Source of the DNA: CAWCDJ01 sp963796485
GTDB lineage: Bacteria; Acidobacteriota; Terriglobia; Bryobacterales; Bryobacteraceae
Direction of reading: 5' to 3'
Assembly: GCA_963796485.1 (NCBI GenBank)
Contig: CAWCLV010000001.1
Location: 1,364,001 to 1,428,000 of the forward strand
Length of the DNA: 64,000 nucleotides
The notes under the pieces were generated by a model. It saw only the letters and a list, made by a program, of their open reading frames with translations, was not told the origin of the DNA and searched no databases. Of this stretch, positions 54,150-62,824 are shown piece by piece; positions within the stretch are counted from its first letter, which is position 1; the number at the start of each line of letters is the position of its first letter. Both the position numbers and the translations under genes were made by a program.

Positions 54150-55393
54150 TTTTTCTGGTCCTTTCTCTCCGCATCGACGAGAGCCACCATGGAAGCGGCC
54201 GGGATTCCGGAAACGGCGACTTCATCGGGGTTGCGGGCCAGCACCTTAACCTCGGCGGGAAGATAACGGCCGCTGGAAGCGAGATACACGATGGGCTTGC
54301 CGTCATGCGTGAAGAGAGCTTTTGCGGGGATGCTAATCGCGTCGGGAATGCGATTGATGACAATGTCCATGCCGCCGTTCATGCCGGGGCGGATGCGAGG
54401 GTCGGGATGTTCGATGGAGGCGTACGCGCGAAAACTGCGGGTCGGAGGGAACTCGTAGCTGGTTTCGGCGAGCAGCGAGATCTGGCGGATTTTGCCGGGG
54501 ATGGTCAGCTCGGGGAGGGAGTCGATTCGGATCAGGACGTCGTTGCCTACGGCGATGCGGCCGCGGTCGATCTCTTCCACTTTGCCGTCCATCTCCTGGG
54601 TGGCGAGATCGGGCATCTCGGCGAGGTTCATGCCGGCGAAGACGTTGTCCCCCACTTTGAACGGCTTTGCATTGACCCAGCCCTGGGCGTAGTTGAGGGA
54701 GAAGACGAGGACGCCATCGAGCGGCGCGCGGATTTCCATCTGGGCGATGCGGGATTTGGTGATGTCCACTTCGGACTGCGCCTCATCGTGCTGCCGCGTG
54801 AGGGAGGCGATTTTGGCCTTATCGGAGGCGGCATGCAAGGCGACGGTGGCTTCCTGGACTTTGAGCTTTTGCTCGGCGACACCTAAATCGACCTTGCTCT
54901 CTTCGCCGGCAATCTCGCTTACGATGGCTTGCTTCGAGACCTCGAGGCGGGCGCGTTCCACGGTGAAGTTGGCATCCGCGAGATCGCTGTGGTCCTGTTC
55001 GGCCGTGATCTTTGCCTGGGCCACGGCCTGGTCGAGGGTGGCTTGCGCCTGGCGGAGGGCGGCTTCCTTCTGGAGAAGGTCCTGCTGGGCGCTGGAGGAA
55101 TCGAAGCGGATGACAGGATCGCCGACTTTCACCCGTTCGCCGGCGGGGACCATCCAGGCGATGCGGAGATTGGGGACCCTGGGGGCGTAAATCTGGACGG
55201 AGCGGCCGGCTTTGACATCTCCGCGGGTGCGGATGATGACGAGGAATTCGCCTTTCCGGGCAGGAGCGAGTGGCAGGTCCTCGACCGTTTCGGCGCGGCG
55301 CAAGCGGTAAACGCCGGCGGAGGCGGCGCCGATGGCAAGGATGATGGCGAGGAGGGTCGCCCAGTTTCGGAGGCGACGGAACGGGGCGGTCAT
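54146..55393 (-). CDS. HlyD/MacA-like periplasmic adaptor, second of three
   Basis: A 415-residue adaptor with an N-terminal anchor helix (about 10-30), lipoyl half PARKGEFLVIIRTRGDVKAG, a long helical hairpin (about 105-220, LQKEAALRQAQATLDQAVAQ) and barrel plus proximal domains ending AISIPAKALFTHDGKPIVYL. Domain order matches the third adaptor but the sequences are clearly different. Its ATG overlaps the stop of the first adaptor by 4 bases. Confidence 0.9.
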   Translation of the reverse strand: MTAPFRRLRNWATLLAIILAIGAASAGVYRLRRAETVEDLPLAPARKGEFLVIIRTRGDVKAGRSVQIYAPRVPNLRIAWMVPAGERVKVGDPVIRFDSSSAQQDLLQKEAALRQAQATLDQAVAQAKITAEQDHSDLADANFTVERARLEVSKQAIVSEIAGEESKVDLGVAEQKLKVQEATVALHAASDKAKIASLTRQHDEAQSEVDITKSRIAQMEIRAPLDGVLVFSLNYAQGWVNAKPFKVGDNVFAGMNLAEMPDLATQEMDGKVEEIDRGRIAVGNDVLIRIDSLPELTIPGKIRQISLLAETSYEFPPTRSFRAYASIEHPDPRIRPGMNGGMDIVINRIPDAISIPAKALFTHDGKPIVYLASSGRYLPAEVKVLARNPDEVAVSGIPAASMVALVDAERKDQKK

Positions 55394-56556
55394 TGGGGGG
55401 CTCCTGGGTGCGTGGCCCGCTCCCTTACGGTCTCGGCTCTGTGAGGGAGTGCGGCAGCAGGGTGTGAGAGTGCGACGGTAGGGCGCGGGAGTGCGGCGGT
55501 TTCGTGCGGGAGTGCGGTTTCGTGTGGGAGTGTCACGGGTTTGGGGGAGGGGGGCTCGAGGACAACGGCGGCGGAGAGATCGGGCATGAGATGCGGGTCG
55601 GATTTGTCGAGTTTGAAAAGAGCGGTGAATGTCTTGATGGGGCTGCCAAGGGCGGATGCGGCGACGGGGCTGGCGAACTCGAAGTGAGCGGGCAGAACCA
55701 GGTCGGGGTAGGCGTCGAGATAGACGAGGGCCCTCATCCCGGCCACAAGGGCCGCGCCATCGGGTTCTCCGACGGCGCAGCGGACGATCATCTCGCGGGG
55801 ATCGAAGATGCTCACGAGGGGCTGGCCGCGGTAGAGTTGATCGCCCTCCTGCGGGTGGCCCATGGAGTTGTTCCGGTAGAGGGTTTGATGCGCGACCATT
55901 CCGGCCAGAGGCGCGTGGATTTCGAGTTTCGCCATGTTGGACTGTGCGCGGTCGAGCGCGACTTTCTGGCGGTCGCGCTGTAGTTCGAGGATGCGGAGGG
56001 CGGCGGCGTCCGCCTGATCGTGGAACGCCATCGACTTATGGAGGCTTTCGACGTGCTTGGCGGCAATTCCGGCGCGCACTTCATTCTGCAGGCGTTCGAT
56101 TTCGGACAGGGTGGGGCCTTTTCGAAGCTCGATGGTGGCTTTGGCGAAATCCGCTTCGGCCTGCCGGAGATCGGCAGTGCGTTTCGCCGCATCGGCGTTG
56201 TTCTGGGCGCGTTTTTGATCGACCTGATGGCTGAGGTCGTCGAACTTCGCTTGCGTTGCGCGGGCGGCGTCCGCCTGCTGGGTGCTATCGAAGAGGGCGA
56301 CGAAATCGCCTTCCTTGACGGCGGAGCCATTGGGGACCAGCTTGGTGAGGGTCATGGGGCCGCCCTGCCCCCAAATCTGAGGGACCAGGACCTTGTAGGA
56401 GTGGACGGCTTCGAGGATGCCGGTCAGGCGAACTTCGCGTCCAGGAGGGGCCGTGTTTCCCGCGGCCGAAGGCGATGCGGCGCTCACGGAGGGGGGCGCC
56501 GATCTCGAGCAGGCAGCCGAAAGAAGCAGCGCGAGAGCAAGAGCGAAACGGGCCAC
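55390..56556 (-). CDS. HlyD-like adaptor lipoprotein, first of three
   Basis: A 388-residue adaptor with a lipobox at the N-terminus (LLLSAAC, C16), so it is anchored by lipid rather than by a helix. It has the lipoyl half (TGILEAVHSYKVLVPQ), a helical hairpin (about 90-205, KFDDLSHQVDQKRAQNNADA) and a barrel domain (MRALVYLDAYPDLVLPAHFE). It lacks the usual C-terminal proximal domain; instead it ends in a 55-residue Pro/His/Ala-rich tail with degenerate LPHETA repeats. It heads the four-gene operon. Confidence 0.86.
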   Translation of the reverse strand: MARFALALALLLSAACSRSAPPSVSAASPSAAGNTAPPGREVRLTGILEAVHSYKVLVPQIWGQGGPMTLTKLVPNGSAVKEGDFVALFDSTQQADAARATQAKFDDLSHQVDQKRAQNNADAAKRTADLRQAEADFAKATIELRKGPTLSEIERLQNEVRAGIAAKHVESLHKSMAFHDQADAAALRILELQRDRQKVALDRAQSNMAKLEIHAPLAGMVAHQTLYRNNSMGHPQEGDQLYRGQPLVSIFDPREMIVRCAVGEPDGAALVAGMRALVYLDAYPDLVLPAHFEFASPVAASALGSPIKTFTALFKLDKSDPHLMPDLSAAVVLEPPSPKPVTLPHETALPHETAALPRPTVALSHPAAALPHRAETVRERATHPGAPQ

Positions 56557-56702
56557 CGAATCACCTCACTTTGTCAGTTCTGGCAGGTTAGACGTCACTC
56601 TCGCCGGAATGGTTGAGAGGCTTTCTGAAATGATGTGGGATTCGACATATCAGGAAGGTTCCAAAATCTCGATAGCCCGAAAGAGCTATTGGGGTGAAAT
56701 CG

Positions 56703-56711
56703 TGATATACT
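56703..56711 (+). promoter_or_regulatory. Extended -10 promoter of the asparagine synthetase gene
   Basis: TGATATACT fits TGnTATAnT; the expected start near 56718 gives a leader of about 44 bases. No -35 box. It lies in the 205-base divergent gap (56557-56761) between the adaptor operon and asnB. Confidence 0.4.
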
Positions 56712-56761
56712 GCCCACAATCCATCGAAGAATGGTTTGAAAATACGGGACCTGGGTCGTAC

Positions 56762-58684
56762 ATGTGTGGAATTGCGGGATTTACACGTCTTAACAGGGAA
56801 ACGGGAAGGGGCATAGCCCACCGAATCACGGCAACGCTTCGCCACCGGGGTCCGGACCAGCAAGGCGTTCACGAAGGCAGTGAAGCCACGCTTTGCGCGG
56901 TTCGACTGAAGATCATCGACCTGGGTGGGGGCGACCAGCCGATCGTCAGCGACGACGGCGATACGGCCATAGCCTTCAACGGAGAGGTTTACAACCACCG
57001 CGAAATCCGGAAGGAACTGGAAGCCCTGGGGCACCGGTTTCATTCGAATTGCGATACGGAAACGATCCTGCACGCCTTCATGGAGTGGGATACGGCGTGC
57101 TTTGCGCGTTTCCGGGGCATGTTCGCGGTAGCGTTGTGGACCGAATCCCGGAAACGGCTGGTACTGGTGCGAGACCGGATGGGAATCAAGCCGCTGTATT
57201 ACTTCCGGCGGGGCGACGATCTCTACTTCGGTTCGGAGCTCAAGGCAATTCTGGAACATCCGGAGGTCCCGCGGCAGCTCGACACGGCGGCGCTGGATGC
57301 TTACCTGTCGGTCAACTATGTTCCTGGAGACCGCACGCTGATCCGGGGAATCGAAAAGGTCCGACCCGGGCATTACCTGGAGTGGCGGCACGGGAAGATG
57401 CGGCTCGAGACGTGGCTGGAGCCAACGCGAACCAGCCGGCGGGGCATTTCTCTGGGCGAGGCAAAGGAAGAGTTGGACAGCCTGCTGCGGGACTCGGTGA
57501 GGGAACACCTGGTTGCCGACGTGCCGCTGGGCGTCTGGGCGTCGGGTGGATTGGATTCTTCGACCATTCTGCATTACGCGGCCCAGGAGTTTTCGGGCAG
57601 GCTCAAGACGTTTTCGGTTTCGTTCCAGGGGCGAAGTTTCGACGAAAGCCGCTACTTCCGGGAAGTGTCGGCAGCCTACGGCACCGACCATCACGAGTTC
57701 GATCTCAACCCAGATGTAGAACTGGCGTCGTCCATCGAGGAGTTCGCGTATTACTCGGACGAGCCGAGCGCGGATGCCGGAGCGCTGCCGGTCTGGTTCC
57801 TTTCGAAGATGAGCCGGCGGCACGTGACGGTGGCGCTTTCGGGCGAAGGCGCGGACGAGTTATTCGGCGGATATCTGACTTATATGGCTGACCGGCTGGT
57901 GCGGCCGTTGCGCCTGGTTCCGGCGCCGGCGCGCCGTCTATTCAGAGCCGCGCTGGACCGCTACATGCCCGTTTCGGACGATAAAATCAGCCTGGAATAC
58001 AAGCTGAAGCGGTGGATCGAAGGAAGCTGGCTTCATCCGGACGAGGCGCACTTCTACTGGAACGGCACGTTCTCCAACGAGCAGCGGCACCGGATCCGGC
58101 GGGGATCGAACGGCAACGGCTTATGCGCGCTGGTGCAATCGCTGGGGCTCGAACGGGGCAATGTCCTCGACCGGTATCTCACGATCGACCAGAACTTCTA
58201 TCTGCCGGATGATATTCTTTACAAGACAGACCGGATGAGCATGGCGCACTCGCTCGAAGTGCGGCCGCCCTTCCTGGATCCGAGGATCGTCGATTTCGCC
58301 GCTTCCCTTCCCGCGCGGTTCAAGATTCAAGGGACGAGGCAGAAGTTCATACTGCGGGAACTGATGCGCGGCAAGCTCCCGGAAGTGGTGCTGACCCGGA
58401 AGAAAGCCGGGTTCGACATTCCAACGCACGACTGGTTCCGCGGCGTTTTGCGGGAACTGCTGATGGAAACGCTCAACGAAGATGCCATCGAGGCCACGGG
58501 AATCTTCGATTCGCGAGCAATTCACGAGTTGATACGCGATCATATGGAGAGGCGTATCAATGTCGGATATCACTTATGGGGCCTGTTGACGCTTTTCCTG
58601 TGGATGAAGAGATGGAAGGTGGAAACCCTTCCTCCCGCGGAGGCGGAACAGCAGGCGCCAGCTCGCGTCTTCGCTACCAACTAA
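56762..58684 (+). CDS. asnB: Asparagine synthetase (glutamine-hydrolysing)
   Basis: A 640-residue AsnB-type amidotransferase. The glutaminase domain begins MCGIAGF, with C2 as the nucleophile after Met removal, and has RHRGPDQQG and FNGEVYNHREIRKEL. The synthetase domain has the PP-loop SGGLDSS (about 258-264) and the conserved SGEGADELFGGYLTY and SLEVRPPFLD. It makes asparagine from aspartate, glutamine and ATP. Relatives in envelope-polysaccharide loci amidate sugars or peptides instead, and the neighbouring GT39-like gene leaves that open. The start is fixed by the need for Cys2. Its 3' end overlaps the next gene by about 73 bases. Confidence 0.93.
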   Translation: MCGIAGFTRLNRETGRGIAHRITATLRHRGPDQQGVHEGSEATLCAVRLKIIDLGGGDQPIVSDDGDTAIAFNGEVYNHREIRKELEALGHRFHSNCDTETILHAFMEWDTACFARFRGMFAVALWTESRKRLVLVRDRMGIKPLYYFRRGDDLYFGSELKAILEHPEVPRQLDTAALDAYLSVNYVPGDRTLIRGIEKVRPGHYLEWRHGKMRLETWLEPTRTSRRGISLGEAKEELDSLLRDSVREHLVADVPLGVWASGGLDSSTILHYAAQEFSGRLKTFSVSFQGRSFDESRYFREVSAAYGTDHHEFDLNPDVELASSIEEFAYYSDEPSADAGALPVWFLSKMSRRHVTVALSGEGADELFGGYLTYMADRLVRPLRLVPAPARRLFRAALDRYMPVSDDKISLEYKLKRWIEGSWLHPDEAHFYWNGTFSNEQRHRIRRGSNGNGLCALVQSLGLERGNVLDRYLTIDQNFYLPDDILYKTDRMSMAHSLEVRPPFLDPRIVDFAASLPARFKIQGTRQKFILRELMRGKLPEVVLTRKKAGFDIPTHDWFRGVLRELLMETLNEDAIEATGIFDSRAIHELIRDHMERRINVGYHLWGLLTLFLWMKRWKVETLPPAEAEQQAPARVFATN

Positions 58685-60411
58685 TTGTCGCCATCGTAGC
58701 GGCACTCATTTTCGGGGGCTGCATTTTCAGCCCGCCATCGTTGATGGACGATGTGGACGCAGTGCAGGCGCAGATCGCGCACAACATGCTGCAGTCCGGC
58801 GACTGGGTGACGGCGCGGCTCGACGGAGTAGCCTACCTGGAGAAATCACCGCTGAAGTACTGGATGATCGCGGTGTCGTTCCTGATTTTCGGCGTCCACG
58901 ACTGGGCAGCGCGGATTCCGCTGGCGATCTCGACGGTTTTGTTGTGCTGGGTGACCGCGAAATTCGGGGAATGGGCATTCGGAAAGCGAACGGGAATGTA
59001 CGCCGGGCTGGTGCTGGCGACGAGCATCGGGCTGTTTCTGTTTACGAGGATTTTAATTCCCGACGTGGTGCTGACGCTGACGATCACGCTGACCATGTGG
59101 GGGTTGCTGCGGACACTCGATAGCGAAGAACACCACCCGACGGCCTGGGCGATGCTGATGTGGGCGGGGATGGGCACCGGGCTGCTGCTGAAGGGGCTGA
59201 TCGCCGCGGTGTTCCCGATCGCTTCGGCGCTGGTTTACCTGGCGCTGACGGGGCAGTTGCTGGAGAGGAAAACGTGGCAGCGGATCCGGCCATTTACAGG
59301 CACGCTGCTGCTGCTGCTGATCGCGGCGCCGTGGCACGTGCTGGCGACATTGCGGAACCCGCCGTATTTCGATTTCACGATGCACAGCGAGAGCGGGTCT
59401 TACCACGGGTTCTTCTGGTTCTACTTCATCAACGAGCATCTGCTGCGGTTCCTGAATCTGCGCTATCCGCGGGACTACAACACCGTGCCGCGGCTGTATT
59501 TCTGGGCTTTCCACCTGCTCTGGTTTTTCCCGTGGAGCCTGAGCCTGCCGGCGGCGCTGAAGCTGAACTATCGCGAGCCGAACCGCGCGTCGCGCACCCG
59601 CCTGCTGGCACTTTGCTGGTGCGGGTTCGTGCTGGTGTTCTTCACGTTCTCGACGACGCAGGAATACTACTCGATGCCCTGCTATCCGGCGCTGGCGCTG
59701 CTGCTGGGATGCGCACTCGCCAGCGGCGATGCCTGGTCGAAGTACGGGGTAAGGGCGGCAGCGGCGATCTCGGCGGTGGCGTGCGCGGCTGTGGCCGCGA
59801 TCCTGTGGAGGGTGTGGGGGATGCCCGCCCCCGGCGATATCTCAGAGGCATTGACCCAGCACCCGGATGTCTACACGCTCTCTCTGGGGCACATGGCCGA
59901 CCTGACGATTCCGGCATTCGCGTACCTCAAGCTGCCGCTGCTGTTGGCGGGGATCGCGCTGCTGATCGGAGCGGTGGGCGCCTGGAAGTGGAAGTTCGTA
60001 CCGGCGTTTACGATCATGATGGTGCTGTTCTTCCACGCGGCGAGGCTGGCGATGGTGGTGTTCGACCCATACATGTCGTCGCGGCCGCTGGCGGAAGCGC
60101 TGCTCCAATCGCCACCGGGGAAGCTGATCGTGGACGATCAGTACTATACCTTTTCGTCGGTCTTTTTCTACACGAACCGGACCGCGCTACTCTTAAACGG
60201 CAGGGTCAATAATCTGGAATACGGGTCTTACGCGCCCGAAGCGCCCCAGGACGTGTTCATCAAGGACAGGGACCTGCCCGGGCTCTGGGGAAGTCCGCAA
60301 CGGTATTATCTGGTAGCGGAGGGGCCGCAGGTGCCCCGGCTGAAGAAGTTGGTGGGGAACCTGGTAACGATTCGGGAGTCCGGCGGAAAATATCTGTTTT
60401 CGAACCAGTAA
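58612..60411 (+). CDS. ArnT/GT39-like membrane glycosyltransferase
   Basis: A 599-residue polytopic protein with about 11-12 helices, of the ArnT/PMT (GT39) group that transfers sugars from undecaprenyl or dolichyl phosphate. The catalytic first loop is SLMDDVDAVQAQIAHNML followed by WVTARLDGVAYLEKSPLKYW, matching the ArnT pattern of acidic residues then E-K-P-P/L-Y-W. A soluble C-terminal domain covers about 480-599. The ATG at 58612 lies inside asnB; the first ~25 residues are hydrophilic, so the start is uncertain. It is 5 bases from the kinase gene. Confidence 0.86.
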   Translation: MEGGNPSSRGGGTAGASSRLRYQLIVAIVAALIFGGCIFSPPSLMDDVDAVQAQIAHNMLQSGDWVTARLDGVAYLEKSPLKYWMIAVSFLIFGVHDWAARIPLAISTVLLCWVTAKFGEWAFGKRTGMYAGLVLATSIGLFLFTRILIPDVVLTLTITLTMWGLLRTLDSEEHHPTAWAMLMWAGMGTGLLLKGLIAAVFPIASALVYLALTGQLLERKTWQRIRPFTGTLLLLLIAAPWHVLATLRNPPYFDFTMHSESGSYHGFFWFYFINEHLLRFLNLRYPRDYNTVPRLYFWAFHLLWFFPWSLSLPAALKLNYREPNRASRTRLLALCWCGFVLVFFTFSTTQEYYSMPCYPALALLLGCALASGDAWSKYGVRAAAAISAVACAAVAAILWRVWGMPAPGDISEALTQHPDVYTLSLGHMADLTIPAFAYLKLPLLLAGIALLIGAVGAWKWKFVPAFTIMMVLFFHAARLAMVVFDPYMSSRPLAEALLQSPPGKLIVDDQYYTFSSVFFYTNRTALLLNGRVNNLEYGSYAPEAPQDVFIKDRDLPGLWGSPQRYYLVAEGPQVPRLKKLVGNLVTIRESGGKYLFSNQ

Positions 60412-60416
60412 ACGTC

Positions 60417-61448
60417 ATGAGCTTTCAGATTGGAGAGACGGTTGGCGATTACCAGGTGACCGGAGTGCTGGGCCGGGGCGGGATGGGCCGTGTGTTCCGC
60501 GTTCGCCACACGATTTCGCAGCGCGAAGAGGCGATGAAAATCGTGCTGCCGGACTTCGAGGCGCGGCCGGATGTCGCCGAGCGATTCCTGCGGGAGATCC
60601 GGGTGCATGCCAGCCTGACCCATCCGAATATTGCGGCGCTTCACACGGCATTTCGCGTGGGAGCCCAACTTCTGATGGTGATGGAACTGGTGGAGGGTGT
60701 CAGCGTGGAGGAGATGCTCCGGCAGGGCCCGATCGGGCTGCAGCGGGCGATTTCCTACACGGACCAGGTGCTGGCGGCACTTTCGTATGCGCACGAACGG
60801 GGCATCATTCATCGCGACATCAAGCCGGCGAACATCATGGTGACCGGGGAGAGCTCCGTGAAGCTGATGGATTTCGGGATTGCCAGGGCTGAAGGACAGA
60901 GGGAACTGACGGGAACCGGGGTGGCGGTGGGGTCGCTGTACTATATGTCGCCGGAGCAGATATCGGGGCTGGCGGTGGATGCACGGTCGGACTTGTATGC
61001 GACGGGGATCACGCTATACGAGATGGCGACTGGGCGCAGGCCGATTCAGGGGGGCAGCGAGTACTCGATCATGCAGGCACACCTGCACCATGCGCCGGCT
61101 CCGCCTTCGGTGCTGTCGCCCGAGATTCCACCGGCGATTTCGAACGCGATTCTGAAATCGCTGGCGAAGGACGCATCGGCGCGCTACCAGACGGCGGATG
61201 AGTTCCGGAGGGCGCTGGCGGGGACGGTGGCGACCACCACGATGCAGGTCCCGGTGGGGGCCGGGCTAAGCGAGGAAACGCTGAATTTCGCGCGCCAGAA
61301 GCTCGCGGTGTACATCGGGCCGATCGCAAAAGTGCTGGTAGAGCGGACGGCGCGGCGGGTGCAGGGCGAGGCACAGTTGTACCAGGCGCTGGCGGAACAC
61401 GTGCCCGACGAAAACCGCCGGGCATTCCTGGCTTCGGTCAAGCGCTAA
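60417..61448 (+). CDS. Soluble Ser/Thr protein kinase
   Basis: A 343-residue Hanks-type kinase with all key elements: P-loop LGRGGMGRV (about 18-26), AMKIV lysine, catalytic loop HRDIKPANIM, metal motif DFG and MSPEQI (activation-segment end). No membrane helix is present, so unlike PASTA kinases it is cytoplasmic. The last ~65 residues form a helical domain (LNFARQKLAVYIGPIAKVLV and so on) seen at the end of some bacterial signalling proteins; its role is unknown. It starts 5 bases after the GT39-like stop. Its TAA lies in a 17-base tandem repeat. Confidence 0.93.
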   Translation: MSFQIGETVGDYQVTGVLGRGGMGRVFRVRHTISQREEAMKIVLPDFEARPDVAERFLREIRVHASLTHPNIAALHTAFRVGAQLLMVMELVEGVSVEEMLRQGPIGLQRAISYTDQVLAALSYAHERGIIHRDIKPANIMVTGESSVKLMDFGIARAEGQRELTGTGVAVGSLYYMSPEQISGLAVDARSDLYATGITLYEMATGRRPIQGGSEYSIMQAHLHHAPAPPSVLSPEIPPAISNAILKSLAKDASARYQTADEFRRALAGTVATTTMQVPVGAGLSEETLNFARQKLAVYIGPIAKVLVERTARRVQGEAQLYQALAEHVPDENRRAFLASVKR

Positions 61449-61471
61449 CTTTCCTCAAGCGCTAACTTTCC
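61438..61471. repeat. 17-base tandem duplication carrying both convergent stop codons
   Basis: TCAAGCGCTAACTTTCC is at 61438-61454 and again at 61455-61471. The first copy contains the kinase TAA (61446-61448). The second contains the TAG of the convergent sensor gene (minus strand, 61462-61464). Confidence 0.85.
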
Positions 61472-62340
61472 CCTAGCAGTTTCATCGCCTGGACCAGGCT
61501 CCGGCGCATTCGATTGAACGAGCCGGCCAATTGCGAAATTTCGTCTTTTCCCTTGACAGGGAGGTCGGGGATCTCGAGTTCCCCGAGGCTGATCTTGTCC
61601 GCCATGCCGGAGAGGCGCGCGACGGGCTTGGCGATGGTGAGGTAGAGGACGAGGTTGAGAACCGCCAGGCTGAAGACAAAGACCACGACGAGATAAACCA
61701 GCAGGGATCGCATACCCTTTCGCGCCATGTTCAGGGGCACGGACATGGGGACCGAGACGATCTGGGCGCCGACCACTTCTCCGAGCTTCCAGCCGAAGCC
61801 GTTGTTCGGGCCATAATGCCGGATCAGGGCCACCGGGGCTTCCCTGGGAAGATCGTGGCACTGGAGACAGGGGGCGCCGATGCGAAGGGGCCGGGCGAGG
61901 AAAAGGGAGGGGCCGGTGGCGGCCTGGCGCTCGCCGGAGAGCTCCTTGCGGTCGGGATGGTTTCGGAAGCTGTTGATGATATCGGCCTCCCAATCCACGG
62001 CGCGATCCCGCAAATTGGTGGGGTTGAGGGTGGCCTCCTTGTACTCGTAATCCGGGTAGTTCTTGCGGATGAACCCAAAGCTTTCGGTGGCAGCGTACGC
62101 CGGCACGGTCTGCGGGAGAAACGAACGCTGGTGAATCTGGAGCGTCTCCAGCAAAGGCTTGACCTGGCTAGTGGTGTAGTCGCGCGCCGCACCCATCGAC
62201 TGCATCATGAGCTGGGCCTGCTGGATGACCTGCTCGCGGGCATTGTCCTGCAGGAAGCTATACGAGAGGAGCGCCGCCACTACCAGACCTCCGCCGAAGA
62301 CCAACGCAAATATCGCACTGAATTTGGAAAGCAATCTCAT
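61462..62340 (-). CDS. Tll0287-like (DUF3365) haem sensor with HAMP domain
   Basis: A 292-residue membrane protein. Membrane helix 1 is at about 8-30. The periplasmic domain of about 185 residues carries one c-type haem motif CLQCH (158-162) and resembles the Tll0287/DUF3365 fold. Helix 2 is at about 215-237, followed by a HAMP domain (AKPVARLSGMADKISLGELE, EISQLAGSFNRMRRSL). The chain ends right after HAMP, with no kinase or methyl-accepting domain. It is likely a redox or gas sensor that signals through a partner. ATG 62340 is chosen because upstream frame sequence lacks coding character. Confidence 0.87.
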   Translation of the reverse strand: MRLLSKFSAIFALVFGGGLVVAALLSYSFLQDNAREQVIQQAQLMMQSMGAARDYTTSQVKPLLETLQIHQRSFLPQTVPAYAATESFGFIRKNYPDYEYKEATLNPTNLRDRAVDWEADIINSFRNHPDRKELSGERQAATGPSLFLARPLRIGAPCLQCHDLPREAPVALIRHYGPNNGFGWKLGEVVGAQIVSVPMSVPLNMARKGMRSLLVYLVVVFVFSLAVLNLVLYLTIAKPVARLSGMADKISLGELEIPDLPVKGKDEISQLAGSFNRMRRSLVQAMKLLGES

Positions 62341-62512
62341 AGCGTAGGTTTTGTATTGTACACCAGGCGGGCAAGTGAGCCGTGCGGGGGCGCTGGAAAC
62401 AGGCGTCACGGCGTTTCGCATATTTTAGTCGTTTTCTTTTGAGTAAGTTGCGGACTGATGAGGATGTTTGTGCAGTAAACGGATGTTAGTTTGTGTGCGG
62501 GTAAGAAGTTGC

Positions 62513-62548
62513 GCGGCTCCGCAGTTTTGCGGGGCCGCATTTGTTTTT
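62513..62548 (+). terminator. Strong terminator before the phage-like genes
   Basis: GCGGCTCCGC (62513-62522) and GCGGGGCCGC (62529-62538) form a 10-base stem with one G-U pair and a 6-base loop, followed by ATTTGTTTTT (62539-62548). It directly precedes the Shine-Dalgarno (CAGGAG) of the next gene, so it may act as an attenuator or insulate the phage genes. Confidence 0.75.
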
Positions 62549-62563
62549 CAGGAGCCTAAACGG

Positions 62564-62824
62564 ATGCCCGCGCCAAAGCGACGAAAGACGCCCAGCAGCT
62601 GTGCGGAATGCGAGAAGCAGGGCGATGGGAGAGCCCGACTGATGAAGTTGTTGGCGGATGCGGTTAAGAAGATGGAGGAAAAGCTTACCGCCGAAGAATT
62701 CAAGCCGAGCCTCGGAGATTTTCTGAAGCTGGTTCAGATGGAGAAGGAACTCGGTCAAGAGACGGCAAAGGAGATCAAGGTCACGTGGGTCGAGACGGCG
62801 GAACAATCCAAACTCGGGAAATAA
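62564..62824 (+). CDS. Small phage-type protein before the terminase (terminase-small-subunit position)
   Basis: An 86-residue, highly charged helical protein: a basic N-terminus (APKRRKTPSSCAECEKQG, with a CxxC pair), then LMKLLADAVKKMEEKLTAEE and FLKLVQMEKELGQETAKEI. It has no recognised DNA-binding domain. Its place directly before a terminase large subunit is that of a terminase small subunit. CAGGAG 9 bases before the ATG supports the start. It overlaps the terminase by about 40 bases if that gene begins at 62785. Confidence 0.65.
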   Translation: MPAPKRRKTPSSCAECEKQGDGRARLMKLLADAVKKMEEKLTAEEFKPSLGDFLKLVQMEKELGQETAKEIKVTWVETAEQSKLGK

